From: Margaritifera margaritifera
Lineage: Eukaryota > Mollusca > Bivalvia > Unionida > Margaritiferidae
Length of the DNA: 64,000 nucleotides
NCBI GenBank assembly: GCA_029931535.1
Contig: JAQPZY010001250.1
Location: 744,001 to 808,000 of the forward strand
Direction: 5' to 3'
Each line of letters begins with the position of its first letter. The first letter of the stretch is position 1. A model generated the notes under the pieces. The model saw nothing but the letters and a program-made list of their open reading frames with translations, searched no databases and had not been told where the DNA came from. The position numbers and the translations under genes were made by a program. Positions 58,501-64,000 of this stretch are shown in pieces.

Positions 58501-59575
58501 GACGAATCAGCAAAATGCCAAAAGTAGTAATCATACCCTATATGAATGTCTTGTTGACAATTTTGCAAATGGTAGGGGTGGCTGGGAGCCCCCCCCCCCT
58601 CCTTCTCACATTTGAATGTCTTTGGCTTAGGATCCGCGTTATCTATCCACTATTATCCCTTGTCTTTCTGTAGAATCCATGCACTTCAGCTCTGTTGTAT
58701 ATTTGTAACTTACAATAATAACTTCTATATGCCTTGATTTCTGTTGGTATAATCCGGACTGACTGTGTATTTAGAAGAGGGCTAATTACTCGGTCAACCA
58801 GTGAGTGTATGCTACGCACGAATGCCTATATTTACGAACAGGTTTTATTATTTCTTTTGTGTGCTTAATTGAGAACGTGTAAGGGTCGGTGTGTGCATAT
58901 AATAATTTCACTCTATATTATCACTTATCCAGGGATAGCAGTTTCCACTCTGTCTGGTGTATATTTTGTACCTATCTATTAGGGGTGAAACACACCTCTG
59001 CCACGCATCGATACGATTCTCGATACACAGCCTACGATGCTATACATTATCGATTCACATATCAACTTGATGGTCTTTTCATTTTTAGAATGTCTGTGAA
59101 TGGTAGAGTGGTGCCATTTTTTATGTGTTCACATATTGGGTGTATTTCCAGCATGCAGATTACAAACAAACATAGACTTATCATCTGTTCATATGCCTTT
59201 CTCATCCTTGACACACAAAAAAATAAAAAATAAAAATACTTCTAAACAGACTAGCTGTTAGTGATTTTTATTTCACCCTTTAAGGCCATTTCAGGCTGCT
59301 CCATTTGGTCATATGCATGACTCATCCTGATCACCACGCCCATTGTTTTACATTGAATGAATGTTTTTAAAACATCTTACTGCCAGTTTCATGTCTTCAC
59401 TTAAATTTTGAAGAGATTACGGTGTTATCTTCAAAAACAGAAGAAACAGTACAATTTCCTTGTGCAATGAAATTCTTATCTAGAACAAGTCCGAATGTGG
59501 GGGTGGAGATGACTAATAGCCAAATCCTTCACATTGTAATTTCTGCAGATGCAAATCAACTGCCGCGGTCACAGA
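58501..59575. other. Spacer containing one copy of a 200-bp duplication
   Basis: The stretch 58700-58905 ('ccttgatttctgttgg', 'gactgactgtgtatt', 'gctacgcacgaatgc', 'gtaagggtcggtg') recurs at 60325-60510. A C11 run is at 58592-58602. An ORF of 114 codons (58889-59233) lacks any domain. Confidence 0.5.
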
Positions 59576-60318
59576 CATTTGTTTCTGTCAGTGAAAAAGG
59601 AAATTATTGACAACACCCATTCCCTTTCTACAAATTGACGAGGTTGCTATAACTCGTGCGGTTTCGAATTCGAATCTGCCCCCATGCCGATTCTGTTTTT
59701 TTTTTTTTTTTTTATCCCATCGGCAGGTTCGGTCGCTGATTACATATATCAACGTAAAAGGATATATTCCAAATTTATTCCCCATGTACGATTTAAGTTC
59801 TTTATACATATCATTTAATAGTCACTTTTGTGTGAAGTTTCTATGTTGCTTTGTATCTATTTGGATAGAGTTTGGATGCCAATTTCCGGTATGTCACGCA
59901 GTGAACACGCTACAGTTAGTTATGATTGGTGGTCATTGTTTTATCCTGGACTTGAGCAAACAATAACCACTAATCAGAAATGCATGTAACACTCCGTGAC
60001 AAACCGGATGTGTAGCCTTCAATTCGATCCAAGTAGACAAAATGCGATGCAACAGATAAATTTCGCGTAAAAGTGGTTATTAAATGATCAGTAAAGTACT
60101 TAAATCATACATAGGTAGAAATCTGCAATGTCTTCTTTCCGTTGATATATGTTATCAGTGGCTGAAGATGCAGACGAGATAAACTAATTAGCATGGAATT
60201 GGGGCGGTAGAAGGGGGCAGATTTCGAACCACGTGAGTTAGTCACCTTGTGTTAATTTGTAGAAGGCGAGTAGGCGTTGTCAATTGCTTTTAATTTTTAC
60301 TGACAGATAGTGTCTATA
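59576..60318. mobile_element. ~110-bp inverted repeat with 510-bp centre
   Basis: The left arm (about 59576-59690, 'ctgtcagtgaaaaaggaaat', 'ttgacaacacc', 'ttctacaaattgacg', 'aatctgccccc') is complementary to the right arm (about 60205-60318) with indels and roughly one mismatch per 6-8 bases. An oligo-T18 run is just inside the left arm. The centre holds no recognised transposase. Most likely a non-autonomous TIR element of unknown family. Confidence 0.6.
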
Positions 60319-60324
60319 TTAATT

Positions 60325-60603
60325 TATATATGCCTTGATTTCTGTCATAGGAATCCGGAGTGACTGTGTATTAGATGAGAGTTAATTGCTGGATCGTCAT
60401 GCGGGTATATTTGCTACGCACGAATGCTTATACCAGCAACCCTATGTTCCATCCTTTATTGGGGAGGTGTGCATGCTCGAGGGGGTGTAAGGGTTGGTGC
60501 GTGCAGGCAAGGCGATTGTTGCCATAACCCGCGAACCTGGGTCCGAATCTCGTTATGGAACGACTTAAAAATATTCTCTAACCTGTACGATACTATTCTT
60601 TCT

Positions 60604-60605
<2 letters not shown>
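60325..60605. other. Second copy of 58700 duplication; weak tRNA-like box
   Basis: 60325-60510 repeats 58700-58905. 'gggtccgaatctc' at 60540-60552 differs by one base from a polymerase III B box and may mark a tRNA-derived SINE, but the A box is unclear. Confidence 0.4.

Positions 60606-60663
<58 letters not shown>
60606..60663. repeat. (AT)n microsatellite just before the NTPDase exon
   Basis: About 28 AT repeats ending 50 bp upstream of the proposed splice acceptor. Confidence 0.97.
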
Positions 60664-60667
<4 letters not shown>

Positions 60668-60721
60668 AACTTTATTCAAGGTCCGTGTTTGATTTTTGCA
60701 TTTATCTTTCCATTTCAGGCA

Positions 60722-61061
60722 ATGCTTATGGTTTTCTTGTTATGTGTCTCCACGTCCGTAGGAAGCGCAGTAGACGCAGGCGCGGACTACACAACACCGA
60801 GTGCAAACTACGGCTTATTACTTGATGCTGGAAGTTCCGGCACAAAGTTAAAAATATTCAAATGGAGAAGGCCATATGGAGGTCGTGGGAGAGTAGAGAT
60901 AGAAATGATCCATAATGAAAAGTTTAGAGCCGGTATTAGTGATTATATCTTCAAACTGAATGAGATCAAGGAATACCTCCAATTGATTATAAAGAAAGCC
61001 AAAAGTTTGGTGCCTTCCGATGAACACAGTACAACACCTCTGTTTCTCATGGGTACTGCAG
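60722..61061 (+). CDS. NTPDase (GDA1/CD39 family) first coding exon
   Basis: The predicted peptide starts MLMVFLLCVSTSVGSA, a signal peptide or anchor. It then has YGLLLDAGSSGTKLKIFKW, the apyrase conserved region 1 (phosphate-binding DAGSSGT), and ends LFLMGTAG, the start of apyrase conserved region 2. The exon is bounded by a polypyrimidine tract plus 'cag' at 60716-60718 and a strong donor 'gtaagt' at 61062. The split occurs inside a codon (113 codons plus one base). Enzymes of this family hydrolyse nucleoside tri- and diphosphates outside the cell or in the secretory lumen. The spacing between the two regions and the 'RAGIS' string suit the NTPDase4/7-like or apyrase branch. An upstream in-frame ATG at 60662 is possible but less likely. 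Later exons are outside the window or not seen. The exon has no stop and looks functional. Confidence 0.82.
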
Positions 61062-61329
61062 GTAAGTACTTTTTATTGCATACACTCTTTGATTTTGAAA
61101 ATAAAGTAACAAGAAAAAGTAGATGCGCACAAAATATAGCGGATATCTAAGTTTTTTGAGTAGATGTAAGGAAATGTTTCACGAGGGATATTGAGTGGAT
61201 TTATGTAAGTCAATTAATTACAGTACACCCAGCTTCCCTAAGCAGGAAACCACTGCCGGTGTTGACACGAATTAGTTGACACGGCAGAATGGAAAACATG
61301 AATAAGGCTTCAATCTGGAATCTTTTTTA
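61062..61329. other. Start of NTPDase intron
   Basis: Starts with the donor 'gtaagtact'. No coding pattern until the transposase remnant. Confidence 0.5.
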
Positions 61330-63080
61330 AAGCTTTCAGATGACAAAAAGAAGACCACTTGTACTCTGTACAAAGCTGATCTTTCGTATAGCGGAGGGAC
61401 TTCTTCTGTGAGAAATAACATAAAGCTAAAACACAAAGTTTCAATCTTTGCGACGAAAAATCGCGTAGGAGAGTTTTACCTGTGCATAAAACTCGTCTTC
61501 AGCTCCAAAGACCAAATATATCTATTGACCAATCGGAATTTATAAACAGACACCTCGCACTGATATGTGCAGTTGACCTTCGTCCTACGACTGTTGTTAG
61601 TGGGAAAGGTTTTAGAAGGTTTATTGCTGCCCTTAGTCCAGAGTATGAGCTGCCTTCGCACCCTACTGTACAAAAGTATTGCCAGTCACTTTACAATGAA
61701 GAGAAACAGTCACTCATTGACGAACCAAATGCAAGCCTATTTCCCTGACATCCAACCTGTGGACAAGAGTAGCCAGACAGAGCTACATAAGCTTGACTGG
61801 GCACTATATCAGTATTGACTGGTAGGTTGAGTCCTATCAGTTGGCCACCAGACTTGTAGAGGATCGCCCTACGGGTCTGAACATTGCAGGGTACCTCAGG
61901 TCTCTCATGGAGGGTTTGCCTGTCAGCGCCTTGGTAACAGACAATGCAAAAATAACATGGAGGTAGCTTCTAGAGAGGTTAACTTTTGTGCATACGAAGT
62001 GCTTCGCTCACACCCTTCAACTCTGTGTCGATTGACTGAAACTGCCAGCGATGTCAAGTGTGTTATCTGCTGGGCGTAGCCACGTTGGACATTTCAGTCA
62101 CTTAATAGTCGCGACAGAGGCTCTTAAATATTGGCAGACGAAAGCTGTTTTCACACCTTTGGGCCTAGTTCAATATGTTGCTGTCAGATGGAACTCTAGT
62201 TACACAATAATACTAGAGCTCATAGCTTATGCTTAATCCAACATTTGTGGTGATGCAATTGCAAACGAAGCAGATCGGAGTATGTTTGTTATGAAAGACT
62301 TCTTTCTGGAGGATAATGGAAGACACTGTTTCAGCGTTACAGCCGTTGACTGATGCTACCGAACTTTTGGGGAGAGAGAGAGGACCACCTAACGTCCAGT
62401 GCTGTTTTCATTATGCTACACAACATCGTAACTCGCGATCAGTCTTCTTCTGAACTTGACTCGGGAATAGTTAGAGATTTGAAGAAGACAATTTTCGATG
62501 GATTAATGAAGAGATTTGCAATTAGGGAAGATGGAATTCCTGCTGATGCCGTTTTGACTTCCCCTCTAATGTTAGTCACAACTCTTGACGCACGTTATAA
62601 ATCGCTTAAGTTCCTGCCTGATGGTAGATGTAACCAGCTGCCTTCCTATATTATGGACATGGAGGAATCCGACAACGCTTCCCAGGGCGCAACAGTCGTC
62701 AACGTCAAGTCAGAACCGGAGACCACGCCAACTCCACAGAAGAGTCGTGCTATTGAGTATATATTGTAGGACATTGTGAATCTGACGTCCAACACCAGTT
62801 CTGAAGATGCCAATTAACTGAAACCTTTTATCCAAGCCAGTTAATTTGCTCGATCCCCTGAAATGGTGTCAAGTGCAAGAGGCACATTTTCCTCACCTTG
62901 CTAGATTAGACAAAAAGTTTATTTCCATCCCCGAAACGTCTGTGCCCAGCAACAGAGCCTTTTCTTCCGCTAGATTAACCGTTACCAAACTGAGAGCTTG
63001 CCTGGATCCTGCAAATGTTTACGTTTTGCTATTTCTTCATCAAAAGACGAAACAGACTAAAATCTCCATCAGCAGGTGAT
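61330..63080 (+). pseudogene. hAT/ZBED-like transposase, decayed
   Basis: A BED zinc finger remnant (CTLYKADLSYSGGTSSVRNN) is at 61350-61440, with the second Cys now Tyr and one His now Asn, so it could not bind zinc. An 88-codon open piece (61482-61748, DQSEFINRHLALIC..., FRRFIAALSPEYELPS) corresponds to the region after the finger. An open 138-codon stretch (62353-62769) contains LDARYKSLKFLP. The C-terminal dimerisation domain (62846-63079) reads FPHLARLDKKFISIPETSVP, then SNRAFSSA. Frameshifts between these pieces make the protein non-functional. The order BED - catalytic region - dimerisation domain is that of hAT transposases (ZBED1/4/6-like). It lies downstream of the NTPDase donor, apparently in that intron, on the same strand. 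Confidence 0.82.
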
Positions 63081-63719
63081 GTGTTTAACCGGTGATAGTC
63101 AACCGTCGACCTCAGCTCCACTGGAAATACTCGTTATGCAACAGGCTATGTCTGAGTCCGAGTTGGAGTCTCCGTTGCTAAATTTGCTATAACATAATAA
63201 GTTTCAAAGTCATGTGTTCATTCCTTGGTGTTGCTTTTATCTTCACGCCTGTTTGAAAGTGGAGTTATTCTTGAATGTGGACAGTTCTGTTTGTTTATGG
63301 ACAATGTTTCAAACTCTTCATTTTGTTTTAGAAGATAACAGGTTTCTGCTACTAGACTGTTGCTGGACATTTAGCTATGAAACTTTGAAAGTATCAACTG
63401 TCCTGTGTTCATCACACATTGGTGTTCAGGGAACGTTATGTTAACACTGACGATAGAGTTACTCTTTAAATCTGTTGTGGAAATCTTACAATTTATAGAG
63501 AATAACAAAGTGAAAGTTATTTTATTTTGACTTCTGAGTATTTTCAGTCAGGAAGTTTAACTCTACTGATTTACTTTTGTGTTTAATTTCAAAGTTGTAA
63601 TTTAAAATTAAATCTGCTGTATTAGGCTGTGATTCTTGCCAGCACACGCTCTGTACATGAAGTGTTTTCAGACTGCGATTAACCGGTTATGGTATCACGG
63701 GTAACCGACTAAGGAATTT
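63081..63719. other. Spacer after hAT remnant, no gene recognised
   Basis: Strings 'gtttaaccggtgatagtc' (63084) and 'gattaaccggttatggtatc' (63679) are near-copies bracketing ~600 bp and might be left-over repeat ends. A 76-codon open frame (63214-63444) has no domain. Confidence 0.4.
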
Positions 63720-64000
63720 ACTAGTCGTTTAAACTCGGGTGAAATGAGCAAAATGGGCACAATCAACCTTACATAACGCCTCCTTATCTCTTTTCCGGTG
63801 ACCAATATCAGGGTTACCAGCTGTTGCCTGGCTTGAGTGATTGCACAGTGCTATATAAAACGTGTTGTGTCCTTAGGCAAGACAATTTGCTCTCATTGCC
63901 CAACAATAACCAACTAAAGCCAGCGGGGCAAAGCACCTGAAAGCGGGCTTAGCCGAAACAGACCAGAAATGGTTTGCGTGTCTGGACTTCCATAAAAAGT
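63720..64000 (+). mobile_element. SINE-like fragment at window edge
   Basis: Contains 'gtgttgtgtccttaggcaag' followed by 'acaatttgctctcattgcc', a string close to the conserved core of several animal SINE families ('tgtccttgggcaaggcactt'). Neither tRNA-like head nor tail was identified. The right side is cut by the window. Confidence 0.4.

Noticed and set aside
58889..59233. 114-codon ORF as a gene
   Set aside because: No domain, aromatic-rich composition typical of random AT-rich frames, and its start lies inside a duplicated repeat.
60500..60560. tRNA gene or tRNA-SINE
   Set aside because: Only a B-box-like string was found; no cloverleaf arms or clear A box could be traced.

Overview
This looks like ordinary AT-rich nuclear DNA of an invertebrate animal, most likely a mollusc and plausibly a bivalve. 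The reasons are long tracts with no open reading frame, intron-style splice signals, many (TA)n, (CA)n and (GA)n microsatellites, several non-LTR retrotransposon relics of CR1/jockey and L1/Tx1 type, hAT relics, and degenerate arrays of about 145 bp carrying 'ggtcaaaggtcaaggtcac' phrases that are typical of molluscan genomes. The species cannot be named from the sequence. There are no bacterial operons, CRISPR arrays or rRNA genes. Only one convincing host-gene piece is present: an exon of a GDA1/CD39-family nucleotidase (NTPDase) at 60.72-61.06 kb on the + strand.

Layout: 0-2.5 kb is the end of a CR1/jockey-like LINE whose reading frame is interrupted by two minisatellites. From 2.86 to 30.3 kb (block A) and again from 35.1 to 49.8 kb (block B) the same backbone occurs twice in the same order and orientation. 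This is an old, diverged segmental duplication. Block A carries large extra insertions: a hairpin element and hAT MITEs at 10.4-13.3 kb; a (TG)n composite repeat, a GC-richer cluster resembling a broken Maverick/Polinton-type element, and an L1/Tx1-like LINE at 15.6-21.3 kb; and two related 0.75-0.89 kb elements at 27.4 and 29.5 kb. Block B carries a LINE tail, a TTTA-rich tract and an inverted repeat at 39-41 kb, a double-hairpin MITE at 42.2 kb and a small hAT MITE at 48.4 kb. Between the blocks (30.6-34.4 kb) lie microsatellites, a ~145 bp array and another CR1-type LINE. After block B come a palindromic repeat (50.2 kb), a ~145 bp array (50.4-51.8 kb), microsatellites, two more double-hairpin MITE copies (54.1-54.6 kb), a minus-strand LINE (55.2-57.2 kb), a large inverted repeat (59.6-60.3 kb), the NTPDase exon, and a decayed hAT transposase (61.3-63.1 kb) that probably lies in the intron after that exon.

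The most informative signal is the A/B comparison. At four places a unit that is single (or nearly so) in one block has grown into a tandem array in the other. At three or more places a mobile element present in one block has an empty site in the other. Separately, three minisatellites have grown from inside LINE reading frames, and five unrelated degenerate arrays share a period near 140-147 bp. All identifications are by eye; no alignment, HMM or database search was run.
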